64,000 bases of DNA from Kribbella monticola (GTDB taxonomy: Bacteria; Actinomycetota; Actinomycetes; Propionibacteriales; Kribbellaceae), in NCBI RefSeq assembly GCF_003261635.1, contig NZ_QFXK01000034.1, positions 62,001 to 126,000 on the forward strand, written 5' to 3'. Below the pieces are notes generated by a model, which ran no database searches, had not been told where the DNA came from, and saw only the letters and a list, made by a program, of their open reading frames with translations. Each line of letters opens with the position of its first letter. Positions within the stretch are counted from its first letter, which is position 1. Positions 8,995 to 19,001 of this stretch are shown here, one piece after another. The position numbers and the translations under genes are program-made.

Positions 8995-9986
8995 CTCTGC
9001 TCGGCCAGCTCCAGCTCGTAGAGGCGTTCCACTGGCTTGAATCCGAAGCGGGCGTTGACTTTCTGCATCGGGGTGTTGGTGAGAGCGGTCCAGGTATGGA
9101 GCCATCTCTGCGTACTGCGGTGCTTCGCGAGCTGGTCGAGGTTGGCCAGCTTCAGGTGGGTCCCGAGATTGTGGCCGCGGTGATCCCGTAGTACGAGGGT
9201 GTCGTCCTGCTGGGCGTGCTCGGCGTCGTCCCTGGGCAACCACATCAGCGTGTAGCCGGCCGGGGCGCCGGCGGTGGTGTGCGCCATGGTGACCAGGGCG
9301 AGGTAGTTCTTGGCCAGTCGCTCTTCACTCGTCCGCAAGCGCTCGACCGTCCAGGGGGCGGGGTCGTGCGTCATCCCGCCGGTCGGGACGTCCTGGTCCA
9401 TCGCCGTCCGGAGGTCCGCGTACTCCGCCAGGTACTGCGGCGGGCACGGGCCGGCCCACGCCGTCAGTCGATACCCGTCGGGTTCGCCCGCGGTCTGCCG
9501 GAGCTCACGCAGCCGCGTTTCGTCGTACGGAAGGGGTACGACGAGGTGGTCCTCGACGTTCTCGACGCTGAAGCCGAGGGCGGTCGCGAACAGGAGGCCG
9601 GGGGCGGACTCGGTGGGGGCGCCGATCTCGGTCTGGAAGATCGTCCGGCCGAGTTCGGCTGCTCGCGTCGTCGCCCAGTTCCAGAGTGCGGTGCCGATCC
9701 CGCGCCGGCGCTCGGCCGGTGGTACGTCGATCTCGACCTCGATCGCGTCCAGGTCCTCCTCGAGACGGTATTCGAACAGCATCGCGCCGACGATCCGGTC
9801 ACTGTCGAACGCGGCGACCGGCAGCCTGGTCCTGGCCGGGCCGGGATTGCGCAGCGAGTACGCCAGCGCCTGGTGGCCCACGACGATGGCTGCTTCGCGA
9901 CCCGCGGTCGCGCCGGCCCGCAGTACGGCGTACCACTCGTCGAACAGCGGTTCGTCGGACGGATCGAGCTCGCGCACGGTGATCAT
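8991..9986 (-). CDS. Tandem-domain GNAT N-acetyltransferase
   Basis: 331 residues with two GNAT folds, the layout of mycothiol synthase-like proteins. The N-terminal domain has the acetyl-CoA loop in PPAERRRGIGTALWNWA; the C-terminal domain has DHRGHNLGTHLKLANL and ends with an aromatic F-G-F-K-P-V-E-R-L-Y-E-L-E. A closely similar protein is encoded at 16024. The acceptor molecule is unknown; single-gene unit facing the ABC operon. Confidence 0.87.
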   Translation of the reverse strand: MITVRELDPSDEPLFDEWYAVLRAGATAGREAAIVVGHQALAYSLRNPGPARTRLPVAAFDSDRIVGAMLFEYRLEEDLDAIEVEIDVPPAERRRGIGTALWNWATTRAAELGRTIFQTEIGAPTESAPGLLFATALGFSVENVEDHLVVPLPYDETRLRELRQTAGEPDGYRLTAWAGPCPPQYLAEYADLRTAMDQDVPTGGMTHDPAPWTVERLRTSEERLAKNYLALVTMAHTTAGAPAGYTLMWLPRDDAEHAQQDDTLVLRDHRGHNLGTHLKLANLDQLAKHRSTQRWLHTWTALTNTPMQKVNARFGFKPVERLYELELAEQS

Positions 9987-10069
9987 CGGGCGAGTCTGTC
10001 CAACAAGCGAGTCGCCCGCTACTCAATTAGCAGCGGGCGGCTCTCTTGGCGCGGGCGACTTCCAGCTGG

Positions 10070-11788
10070 TCAGCGGTTCGCGCGGTTGACCGCGGAGACG
10101 ACTGCCTTCAGCGACGCGGTGAGAATGTTGGCGTCCCGGCCGACACCCCAGTAGACGTCGTCACCGACCTCGCACTCGACGTACGCCGCGGCCAGCGCGT
10201 CACCACCGGCCGAGAGCGCGTGCTCGTGGTAGTCCAGCACCCGTACGTCGTACTTCAGCGGCTTGATCGCGTCGACGAAGGCCGAGACGGGACCGTTGCC
10301 CTCGCCAACCAACTCGTGCGGTACGCCGTTCGCGTACACCTGCACGCGGAGCTGGTCGCCCTGGCCCTCGCCCGAGGTCGAGTTGACCGTCAGCAGCGAC
10401 AGCTTGCCGGGCTGGAGGTACTCGGTGGAGAAGATGTCCCACATCTGCTGCGGGCCGACCTCGCCGCCCTCGGTGTCGGTGTACTGCTGGATCACGCGGC
10501 TGAACTCGATCTGCAGCCGGCGCGGCAGGTCGAGGCGGTGCTCCGACTTCATGATGTACGCGACGCCGCCCTTGCCGGACTGCGAGTTGACCCGGATCAC
10601 GGCCTCGTACGACCGGCCGACGTCCTTCGGATCGATCGGCAGGTACGGCGCCTCCCAGTGGATCTCGCCGACCGGCTTGCCCTCGGCCGCGGCCTGCTTG
10701 TCGAGCGCCTCCAGGCCCTTCTTGATCGCGTCCTGGTGCGAGCCGGAGAAGGCGGTGTAGACCAGGTCACCGGCGTACGGCTGGCGCTCGGGCACCCGCA
10801 TCTGGGTGCAGTACTCGACGGTGCGGCGAATCTCGTCGATGTCGGAGAAGTCGATCTGCGGGTCGATGCCCTGGCTGAACAGGTTCATCCCCAGCGTCAC
10901 CAGGTCGACGTTCCCGGTCCGCTCACCGTGGCCGAACAGGCAGCCCTCGACGCGATCGGCACCGGCCATCAACGCCAGTTCGGTCGCGGCCACCGCCGTA
11001 CCACGGTCGTTGTGCGGGTGCAGGCTGATCGTGCTGTGCTCGCGACGGCTCAGGTTGCGGCCGAACCACTCGATCTGGTCGGCGTAGACGTTCGGCGTAC
11101 TCATCTCGACGGTCGCCGGCAGGTTCAGGATGATCTCGCGGCCCGCATCGGGCTGCCAGACATCACTGACCGCCTCGCACACCTCGAGCGCGAACTCCAG
11201 CTCGGTGCCGGTGAAGATCTCCGGGCTGTACTGGTAGCCGAACTCGCAGTCGCCGAGCATCTCGTCGGCGTACTTCATCACGGTCTCGGTACCACGGACG
11301 GCGATGTTGCGGCACTCCGCCTTGTCCACGTTGAACACGACCCGGCGGAACAGCGGCGCGGTCGCGTTGTACAGATGGATCGTTGCCTTCGGCGACCCCT
11401 GCAGCGACTGCACGGTCCGCTCGATGAGCTCCTCCCGCGCCTGGGTCAGAACGGAGATCGTCACGTCCTCGGGGATCGCGTCGCCCTCGATCAGGCTACG
11501 AACGAAATCGAAATCGTACTGGCTGGCGCTGGGGAAACCGATCTCGATCTCCTTGTAGCCCATCTTCACCAGCAGATCGAACATCCGCCGCTTCCGGGCC
11601 GGCGACATCGGCTCGACCAGAGCCTGGTTGCCGTCGCGCAGATCGGTCGACAGCCAGCGCGGCGTCGCGGTGACCGCCTTGGCCGGCCAGGTGCGGTCGG
11701 GCAGATCGATCGGCGGAAACGCTGTGTACCGGCCGATCGGCATCCCGGAACTCTGCTGAACAGGCTTGGGCTGGTTCTTCGGTGCCAT
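10070..11788 (-). CDS. leuA: 2-isopropylmalate synthase
   Basis: 572 residues, the long actinobacterial LeuA class. It condenses acetyl-CoA with 2-ketoisovalerate, the first committed step of leucine synthesis. The N-terminal TIM barrel shows the metal-binding STDLRDGNQ (D52) and SLHPHNDRG (H257, H259), plus the GHGERTGN loop. A linker follows, then a C-terminal regulatory domain (from about residue 430) that in this family binds leucine for feedback inhibition. The ATG at 11788 is preceded by GAGGAG. A leader peptide gene with consecutive Val/Leu codons and strong hairpins lie immediately upstream, indicating attenuation control. No other leu genes are nearby. Confidence 0.96.
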   Translation of the reverse strand: MAPKNQPKPVQQSSGMPIGRYTAFPPIDLPDRTWPAKAVTATPRWLSTDLRDGNQALVEPMSPARKRRMFDLLVKMGYKEIEIGFPSASQYDFDFVRSLIEGDAIPEDVTISVLTQAREELIERTVQSLQGSPKATIHLYNATAPLFRRVVFNVDKAECRNIAVRGTETVMKYADEMLGDCEFGYQYSPEIFTGTELEFALEVCEAVSDVWQPDAGREIILNLPATVEMSTPNVYADQIEWFGRNLSRREHSTISLHPHNDRGTAVAATELALMAGADRVEGCLFGHGERTGNVDLVTLGMNLFSQGIDPQIDFSDIDEIRRTVEYCTQMRVPERQPYAGDLVYTAFSGSHQDAIKKGLEALDKQAAAEGKPVGEIHWEAPYLPIDPKDVGRSYEAVIRVNSQSGKGGVAYIMKSEHRLDLPRRLQIEFSRVIQQYTDTEGGEVGPQQMWDIFSTEYLQPGKLSLLTVNSTSGEGQGDQLRVQVYANGVPHELVGEGNGPVSAFVDAIKPLKYDVRVLDYHEHALSAGGDALAAAYVECEVGDDVYWGVGRDANILTASLKAVVSAVNRANR

Positions 11789-11856
11789 GATGTGCGGGTT
11801 CTCCTCGCGAGAGTCTGTACTGCGGGGTCTGACTGCGACCGGCGTACGACAAGACT

Positions 11857-11896
11857 CCGCGGCGAGGGAACCGGCCTACGTCAGGCCTCGCCGCGG
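11857..11896 (-). promoter_or_regulatory. Attenuator-like hairpin of the leuA leader
   Basis: An 11 bp perfect inverted repeat (CCGCGGCGAGG with CCTCGCCGCGG, outer arms at 11857-11867 and 11886-11896) encloses a second perfect arm pair GGCCT/AGGCC (11873-11877 and 11883-11887). The leader peptide stop codon lies inside it, so the position of a stalled ribosome on the Leu codons would decide which stem forms. There is no long U-tract, so the switch could act on termination or on leuA translation. Confidence 0.65.
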
Positions 11897-11925
11897 CAGC
11901 GAAGGAGAAGAACCAGGTGCCGCAT
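11881..11925 (-). CDS. leuA leader peptide
   Basis: A 14-codon open frame, ATG at 11925 and TGA at 11881, encodes MRHLVLLLRCRGEA. Codons 4-8 are CTG GTT CTT CTC CTT, that is four leucines and a valine in a row, exactly the pattern of a branched-chain amino acid attenuation peptide. It lies 92 bp upstream of leuA and overlaps the hairpin arms. Ribosome-mediated leucine attenuation before leuA is established in actinobacteria such as Streptomyces. There is no convincing Shine-Dalgarno; translation may begin close to the mRNA 5' end. Confidence 0.8.
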   Translation of the reverse strand: MRHLVLLLRCRGEA

Positions 11926-11935
11926 GGTGCCTGCG

Positions 11936-11966
11936 ACTCTACCCACAATCTCTGCCACAGGTCGAA
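11936..11966 (-). promoter_or_regulatory. Candidate leuA leader promoter
   Basis: On the minus strand TTCGAC (11966-11961) and TAGAGT (11941-11936) are spaced by 19 bases, and the -10 lies ten bases before the leader ATG. The spacing is longer than ideal, so this is tentative. Confidence 0.35.
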
Positions 11967-12019
11967 CCCGCGGTCTCGCGTGTCGAGACAGAGAGTGATC
12001 ACGGGACTCGGCAGCCAGG

Positions 12020-12330
12020 CCCGCTTCGCGCCTCCTGCGTCGGCGCTCGACCCACCCACCCCAGGTCGCCGCTCCTACGTCGCAGCTCAAAACTACGAGC
12101 CGCCAACCGGCTGCTGCATCATCTCCAGGTCGAGCAGATCGTGCGAGCGGTCGGCGGCCGTGCGACCCGGGTACGACGGCCCGCTTCGCGCCTCCTGCGT
12201 CGGCGCTCGACCCCACCCACCCCGAGTCGCTGCTCCTACGTCGCAGCTCAACCACGAGCTGCCGACCGGGTGTCATCGCGATCCACAGGTCGCGCAGATC
12301 GTGCGAGCCGTTCGCCACCTCGCGATGTCG
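12020..12330 (-). repeat. Two-unit ~160 bp intergenic repeat, left copy
   Basis: This fills most of the 465 bp between the leuA leader and the PPOX gene. The segment CCGCTTCGCGCCTCCTGCGT recurs at 12021 and 12181 (period 160), each followed by a run CGGCGCTCGAC-CC-ACCCACC, then GCTCCTACGTCGCAGCTCA, then an arm around CGGCTGCTGCATCATCTCC or a diverged version, and GCAGATCGTGCGAG. The same units occur in opposite orientation at 12830-13190. No credible gene lies inside. Confidence 0.75.
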
Positions 12331-12378
12331 CGCTGGCGAACCCGGGGTCGTCAAGCGCGGGGTGTTTGTTTGAATTCT

Positions 12379-12384
12379 TAAGCT
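12379..12384 (+). promoter_or_regulatory. Candidate -10 of a leaderless promoter
   Basis: TAAGCT ends six bases before the ATG at 12391, inside an AT-rich island (12368-12390) that is exceptional for this genome. There is no Shine-Dalgarno and no good -35 box, so the evidence is the -10 spacing only. Confidence 0.35.
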
Positions 12385-12390
12385 TTGACT

Positions 12391-12801
12391 ATGACTTCTG
12401 AGCTTCCCGGGAGAACCGGGCTTGGTGTGCTGGTGACGATCAAGCGGGACGGGCGGCCTCAGCTGTCGAACGTCACTTACCTGTACGACGGCCGGAGCGT
12501 GCGGATCTCACTGACCGACGATCGGGCGAAGACGAAGAATCTTCGGCGCGATCCGCGGGCGAGCCTGTACGTGAATGGTCCCGGCGGAGGCTCGTACATC
12601 GTTCTGGAGGGCAAGGCCGAGCTCAGCACAGTGGCGCGGGACCAGCACGATGAGACTGTCGAGGCGCTGGTGGACTATTACCGGGAGGCGTCGGGCGAGC
12701 ACCCCGATTGGGACGACTACCGCCGCGCGATGGTCGAGGACGGCCGGCTGCTGTTCACAATGACGGTCGACCACGCGTACGGGATGCCGTCACCGAACTG
12801 A
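12391..12801 (+). CDS. PPOX-class flavin/F420-dependent protein
   Basis: 136 residues from the ATG at 12391; a TTG two codons upstream is less likely. The fold is the pyridoxamine 5'-phosphate oxidase-like split barrel: LGVLVTIKRDGRPQLSNVTY, then RISLTDDRAKTKNLRRDPRASL and YIVLEGKAEL, the pattern of F420- or FMN-dependent small reductases common in actinobacteria. Which cofactor is used cannot be decided here. It stands alone between leuA and katG, flanked on both sides by copies of a two-unit repeat in opposite orientation, and appears leaderless. Confidence 0.88.
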   Translation: MTSELPGRTGLGVLVTIKRDGRPQLSNVTYLYDGRSVRISLTDDRAKTKNLRRDPRASLYVNGPGGGSYIVLEGKAELSTVARDQHDETVEALVDYYREASGEHPDWDDYRRAMVEDGRLLFTMTVDHAYGMPSPN

Positions 12802-12829
12802 CGAGGGCAACGCCGGAGCTGGAGATGAC

Positions 12830-13190
12830 GGGACAATCCGGCGGCAGTTCGCAGGTTGAACCGCGACGCAGAAGCGGCGACTGGAGCGGGGTGGGCCGGC
12901 AAGCTGCCCGACCTGGCGATGACGGGGCACCCGGTCGGCAGCTCGTGGTTTGAGCTGCGACGCAGGAGCGGCGACTTGGGGTGGGTGGGTCGAGCGCCGA
13001 CGCAGGAGGCGCGAAGCGGGCCGTCGTACCCGGGTCGCGCGGCTGCCTGCGGCTCGCACGATCTGCGCGAGCTGGAGATGATGCAGCAGCCGGTCGGCCG
13101 GCTCGTAGTTGTGAGCTGCGACGAAGGAGCAGCGACCCGGGGCCGGGTGGGTCGAGCGCCGACGTAGGAGGCGCGAAGCGGGTCGTCGTA
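12830..13190 (+). repeat. Two-unit ~160 bp intergenic repeat, right copy (inverted)
   Basis: GTCGAGCGCCGACG followed by AGGAGGCGCGAAGCGGG occurs at 12989 and again at 13151 (period 162). Between them lie CACGATCTGCGCGAG, GGAGATGATGCAGCAGCCGG and GAGCTGCGACGAAGGAGC, the reverse complements of segments in the left copy. A more diverged half unit covers 12830-12960. It fills the 449 bp between the PPOX gene and katG together with the katG terminator. Confidence 0.75.
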
Positions 13191-13194
13191 CACG

Positions 13195-13232
13195 AACCGG
13201 GCCGGCTCCCCCGTGAGGGAACCGGCCCGGTT
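13195..13232 (-). terminator. Terminator of furA-katG
   Basis: Perfect 11 bp stem AACCGGGCCGG / CCGGCCCGGTT with a 16-base loop, 18 bp downstream of the katG stop. There is no U-run, as is common for actinobacterial terminators. Confidence 0.7.
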
Positions 13233-13250
13233 GCTTACCGTACGGACTGC

Positions 13251-15454
<2,204 letters not shown>

Positions 15455-15458
<4 letters not shown>

Positions 15459-15910
15459 GCTCTACCTCTCGATGTGGTGGCTGGTTCGGAACCGGCCGCG
15501 GAACAGTCGGGGCACAGCCCCCAGTACACGACCTCGGCCTCGTCGACGACGAAGCCGTGCCGGCCGGACGGGTGCAGGCACGGAGCCGCGCCGACGGCGC
15601 AGTCCACGTCTTCGATGGCACCGCACGACCGGCAGACCACGTGGTGGTGGTTGTCCGCCACCCGGGCCTCGTAGCGTGCGACCGACCCGGCCGGCTGGAT
15701 CCGGCGTACGAGGCCGGCATCGGTCAGCGCGCGCAGTACGTCGTACACCGCCTGGTGCGAGACGTCCGGGAGCTCCTCGCGGGTGGCCCGGATGATCGCG
15801 TCGGTGTCGGCGTGCGGATGCGAATGCACCGCGCCCAGTACGGCGAGCCGCGGCCGGGTGACCCGCAGCGCGGACTCGCGCAGCAGCTGCTGGAAGTCGG
15901 AGGTGGCCAT
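15455..15910 (-). CDS. furA: Fur-family redox regulator (FurA/CatR type)
   Basis: 151 residues from the ATG at 15910; the frame continues 5' through the operator, so the longer version is unlikely. The N-terminal winged helix contains RVTRPRLAVLGAV and HQAVYDVLRAL. The dimerisation and metal domain has HHHVVCRSCG (C93, C96) and CPDC (C133, C136), the structural zinc site, with histidines DNHHH for the regulatory metal. Directly upstream of and overlapping katG, it matches the mycobacterial and Streptomyces furA-katG peroxide-responsive operons in which the regulator represses its own transcription. No Shine-Dalgarno is seen; the -10 placement suggests a leaderless mRNA. Confidence 0.93.
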
Positions 15911-15912
15911 CA

Positions 15913-15951
15913 CCGGAAGTCTCTCCCGTATTCTGGAACGAGTCAAGAATA
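15913..15951 (-). promoter_or_regulatory. furA promoter and FurA-like operator
   Basis: An inverted repeat TATTCT ... AGAATA (15929-15951) surrounds TTGACTCGTTCC on the minus strand. The TTGACT is a good -35, with GAGACT seventeen bases downstream as -10, placing the transcript start at about the furA ATG. The TTGACT-N-ATTCCAGAA type sequence is what is known upstream of mycobacterial furA. Confidence 0.7.
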
Positions 15952-16023
15952 CCTGCGCCGGGAAATTCTTCACCGGCGGTAAATGACTCGCGGTGACGAC
16001 CGGCCGCGGCGCACGCTGGGGCC

Positions 16024-17013
16024 GTGGACATCACCAGGCTCTCTCCCGACGACGAGGTCGGCTGTGCCGAGGCGGTAGCGCTGCTGACCGCCACCGCGAA
16101 ACTCGACTGCCCGGAACAGCTACTGCCGACACCACGCAGTTATGCGGCGCACCTGAAGTACGGCTGGGACGGCGATCCCGGCCAGAGCTATCTCGCCCGG
16201 GACGCCGACGGGTTCGTGGCCGGACTGCTGAGCCTCGAGCTGCCGACGTACGACAACACCAACCTCGCCTGGTTCGAGGTCGAGGTGCACCCGGACTACC
16301 GCGGCCGCGGGATCGGCAGCGAACTCGTCCGGTACGCCGAGCAGCTGGCGCGCCGGGTCGGGCGGAACTCGATCGGGACGACCACCTGGGACCTGCCGAA
16401 AGCGGCCGCGTTCGCCGAGCGGCACGGATACGAGCAGAAGTCGATCGAGGTGAACCGGCGCCAGGACATCGCCGGCCTCGACTGGTCGGTCGTGGAGGAC
16501 CTGTACGCCGAAGCGGTGCGCGCCTCGTCGGCGTACGAACTGATCCGGATCACCGGCCGGCTGCCCGAAGACCTGCTCGAAGAGATGGTCGCGGTGACCG
16601 CGTCGATCAACGATGCGCCGAGGGACGAGCTGGAGATCGAGGACGACGAGTACAGCCCGGAACGGCTGCGCGCATACGAAGACGCCCAGCTCGCACACGA
16701 CCGGACCCTGTACCGCGTGATCGCCCGCGAGCGCGCCACCGGCGTACTGGCCGGGCACTCGACCGTCACCGTCGAGCGGGAGCGACCGCACATCGCCGAG
16801 CAGGCCGACACGGCTGTTTCGCGCGATCATCGCGGTCACCGACTCGGCGCGCTGGTGAAGACGGGCATGCTGCTGTGGCTTCGCGAGGCCGAGCCGGCCG
16901 TCACCCAGCTCGACACCTGGAACGCCGAGTCCAATGCCCACATGATCGCGATCAACGAGCAGTTGAACTACCACATCGTTGCCAGGGCACTGGACTTCCA
17001 GAAATCCCTGTAA
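16024..17013 (+). CDS. Tandem-domain GNAT N-acetyltransferase
   Basis: 329 residues, GTG start at 16024. Two GNAT domains: the first with HPDYRGRGIGSELVRYAEQ (about residues 82-100), the second with DHRGHRLGALVKTGMLLWL near 265-285. The C-terminus N-A-H-M-I-A-I-N-E-Q-L-N-Y resembles mycothiol synthase-like acetyltransferases. A homologue is at 8991-9986. Acceptor unknown. It ends one base before the convergent GNAT gene. Confidence 0.87.
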   Translation: MDITRLSPDDEVGCAEAVALLTATAKLDCPEQLLPTPRSYAAHLKYGWDGDPGQSYLARDADGFVAGLLSLELPTYDNTNLAWFEVEVHPDYRGRGIGSELVRYAEQLARRVGRNSIGTTTWDLPKAAAFAERHGYEQKSIEVNRRQDIAGLDWSVVEDLYAEAVRASSAYELIRITGRLPEDLLEEMVAVTASINDAPRDELEIEDDEYSPERLRAYEDAQLAHDRTLYRVIARERATGVLAGHSTVTVERERPHIAEQADTAVSRDHRGHRLGALVKTGMLLWLREAEPAVTQLDTWNAESNAHMIAINEQLNYHIVARALDFQKSL

Positions 17014-17685
17014 TCAAACGGGTTGGACGACCAGTACCTTCATGCGGTTGGAGACCGTGAAGCCCAGCGACTCGTAGAGCCGGATGGCCCGCAGGTTGGT
17101 GCCGCCCGTGTGCAGGAACGGCCGCGCACCTTCCCCTTCGATGCCGGCGGCAACTGCCCGGATCAACCGGGTGGCGAGCCCTTTGCCCCGGTACGCCGGG
17201 TCGGTGCAGACCGCGCTGATCTCGACGTATCCGGGTGGGCGGCATCGTTCGCCGGCCATCGCGATCAACGCACCCTGCGCACGCAACCCGAGATACCCGC
17301 CGAACTCGATCGTGCGGGTGCGAAACGGCCCCGGCTCGGTGAGCTCGGTCAGCGCGAGCATCTCCGGCACATCATCGGCATTCAGTACCACGGCCTCCGG
17401 GTCCTCGACGCCGAACGACTCAGGCGCCACCAACTGGACGAGGTCGAACTGCTGGACGAGCTTGAAATCCTCCGGCAGCGGCAGGTCCGGCCGCATCAGG
17501 GCGGCAGTGTGGCCGACCCCGAGCAACGAGGCCGCATCCGCCCAGTCCTGCTCGGTGGGCTCGTCCGGCAACCCGAGGAAGGGCGCGACCTGGGCCGCGT
17601 AGCGACAAGCCCGGCCCCGGGTTTCAGCAAGACCCGAGTGCGTGCCCGTCAGGGCGTAGTACATCGGGTTCTTCAGGACGTCCAA
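17014..17685 (-). CDS. GNAT N-acetyltransferase downstream of era
   Basis: 223 residues. The C-terminal half is a GNAT domain with acetyl-CoA loop DPAYRGKGLATRLIRAV and the typical HTGGTNLRAIRLYESLGF ending. The N-terminal ~95 residues are an unassigned helical region. The predicted TTG start lies one base after the era stop, so it is probably translated by coupling; an ATG at 17664 is the alternative. Substrate unknown. Confidence 0.83.
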   Translation of the reverse strand: MDVLKNPMYYALTGTHSGLAETRGRACRYAAQVAPFLGLPDEPTEQDWADAASLLGVGHTAALMRPDLPLPEDFKLVQQFDLVQLVAPESFGVEDPEAVVLNADDVPEMLALTELTEPGPFRTRTIEFGGYLGLRAQGALIAMAGERCRPPGYVEISAVCTDPAYRGKGLATRLIRAVAAGIEGEGARPFLHTGGTNLRAIRLYESLGFTVSNRMKVLVVQPV

Positions 17686-17686
17686 G

Positions 17687-18625
17687 TCAGAACCCGAGCT
17701 TGCGAAGGTGCTTCGCGTCCGTCTGCCAGTTCTTCGCGATCTTGACGTGCAGGTCGAGGTAGACCGGCGTACCGAGCAGGGCCTCGATCTGGCGGCGGGC
17801 GTTCGCGCCGACCTCGCGGAGCCGGGCGCCCTTGTGGCCGATGATGATGCCCTTCTGACTCTCCCGCTCGAGGTAGAGGTTGGCGTAGATGTCGATCAGC
17901 GGCTTGTCGGCCGGCCGGTCCTCGCGCAGGCCCATCTCGTCGATGGTGACGGCGATCGAGTGCGGCAGTTCGTCGCGGACGCCCTCCAGCGCGGCCTCCC
18001 GGATCAGTTCGCCGACCAGGATCTCCTCGGGTTCGTCGGTGATGTCGCCGTCGGGGTACAGCGGCCGTCCCTCGGGCAGCTGCTTCACCAGTTCGTCGGC
18101 GACCAGTTCGGTCTGGAAGTTGTCCACCGCCGAGACCGGGATCACCGCGGCCCACTCGATCCCGACCGACTCGCCCAGGGCGGCGATCTCGGACAGGTGC
18201 TCGGCCATCCGGTCCGGCCCGACCAGGTCGGACTTGGTGGCCAGCGCGATCTTCGGCGTCTTGGCGACCTTGGCCGCCTCGGTGACCAGGAACCGGTCGC
18301 CCGGGCCGATCTTCTCGTTCGACGGCAGACAGATCGCGATCACGTCGACCTCGGCCCAGGTCGTCTTCACCACGTCGTTCAGCCGCTCGCCGAGCAGCGT
18401 CCGCGGCTTGTGCAGACCGGGGGTGTCGACCAGGATCAGCTGGGCGTCCGGGCGGTGCACGATGCCTCGTACGGCGTGCCGCGTGGTCTGCGGTTTCGAC
18501 GAGGTGATCACGATCTTCTGGCCGACCAGCGCGTTGGTCAGCGTCGACTTGCCCGCGTTCGGGCGGCCGACGAAACAGGCGAAGCCGGAGCGGAACTCCG
18601 GGGTGTGCTCAGGTGTGGACGACAT
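17687..18625 (-). CDS. era: GTPase Era
   Basis: 312 residues from the ATG at 18625, which has GGAGAGG six bases upstream. Era binds the 3' end of 16S rRNA and checks 30S assembly. G1 is GRPNAGKS (20-27), G2 region TTRH, G3 DTPG (67-70); G4 is TKSD rather than NKxD, which I recall as usual in actinobacterial Era. The C-terminal KH domain contains GIIIGHKGARLREVG. The start region overlaps the upstream deaminase-like gene by 17 bp, consistent with one operon running corC - deaminase-like - era - GNAT. Confidence 0.96.
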   Translation of the reverse strand: MSSTPEHTPEFRSGFACFVGRPNAGKSTLTNALVGQKIVITSSKPQTTRHAVRGIVHRPDAQLILVDTPGLHKPRTLLGERLNDVVKTTWAEVDVIAICLPSNEKIGPGDRFLVTEAAKVAKTPKIALATKSDLVGPDRMAEHLSEIAALGESVGIEWAAVIPVSAVDNFQTELVADELVKQLPEGRPLYPDGDITDEPEEILVGELIREAALEGVRDELPHSIAVTIDEMGLREDRPADKPLIDIYANLYLERESQKGIIIGHKGARLREVGANARRQIEALLGTPVYLDLHVKIAKNWQTDAKHLRKLGF

Positions 18626-18947
18626 CACGAACCTCTCCGTTGCCGTTGGCAACGACTACCGGGAGGGCCGCGCCACCGAAGTAGCGCACCACCTCCACAT
18701 CGACGTCCGGTGATTCGGTCACCACCGCGGCCGCCTCGATTCCCTTGACGCCGGAAGACACCGCCATCGCGATCGCCAACTGCAGCGCGCTGAGACCGAC
18801 GGTGTCCAGCTGAACCGTGCAAGCAGCATAAGTCCGCCCGTCGGTGTCGCGGACCGCGGCACCTTCCGCGGCGCGCGTCCGGGCCCGGGCAGCCCGGGCC
18901 AGCGTGACGAGCTTGGCGTCCTCAGCAGACAGGTCAGCAGCAGTCAA
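18609..18947 (-). CDS. Cytidine deaminase-like protein lacking zinc ligands
   Basis: 112 residues from a TTG at 18947 with GGGAG six bases upstream; a farther TTG at 18974 is possible. The overall pattern (LVTLARAARARTRAAEGAAVRD, then GRTYAACTVQL) is that of the cytidine deaminase fold, and in mycobacteria a related gene sits at the same place before era. However the zinc-binding H/C-A-E motif is replaced by GLSALQLAIAMA and the P-C-x-x-C motif is missing. It is therefore unlikely to deaminate cytidine; a structural or regulatory role is more plausible. Confidence 0.82.
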   Translation of the reverse strand: MTAADLSAEDAKLVTLARAARARTRAAEGAAVRDTDGRTYAACTVQLDTVGLSALQLAIAMAVSSGVKGIEAAAVVTESPDVDVEVVRYFGGAALPVVVANGNGEVRDVVHT

Positions 18948-19001
18948 AACAAACTCCCAAAGACTGAAAAGCAAAAGAGGGAAGGAAAGCGGTGGGCTCA
19001 G

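Noticed and set aside
10046..11998. 650-codon open frame on the plus strand
   Set aside because: Antisense to leuA, whose catalytic motifs are unambiguous.
12018..12330. Insertion sequence
   Set aside because: No transposase frame and no target-site duplication could be recognised; only repeat units are visible.
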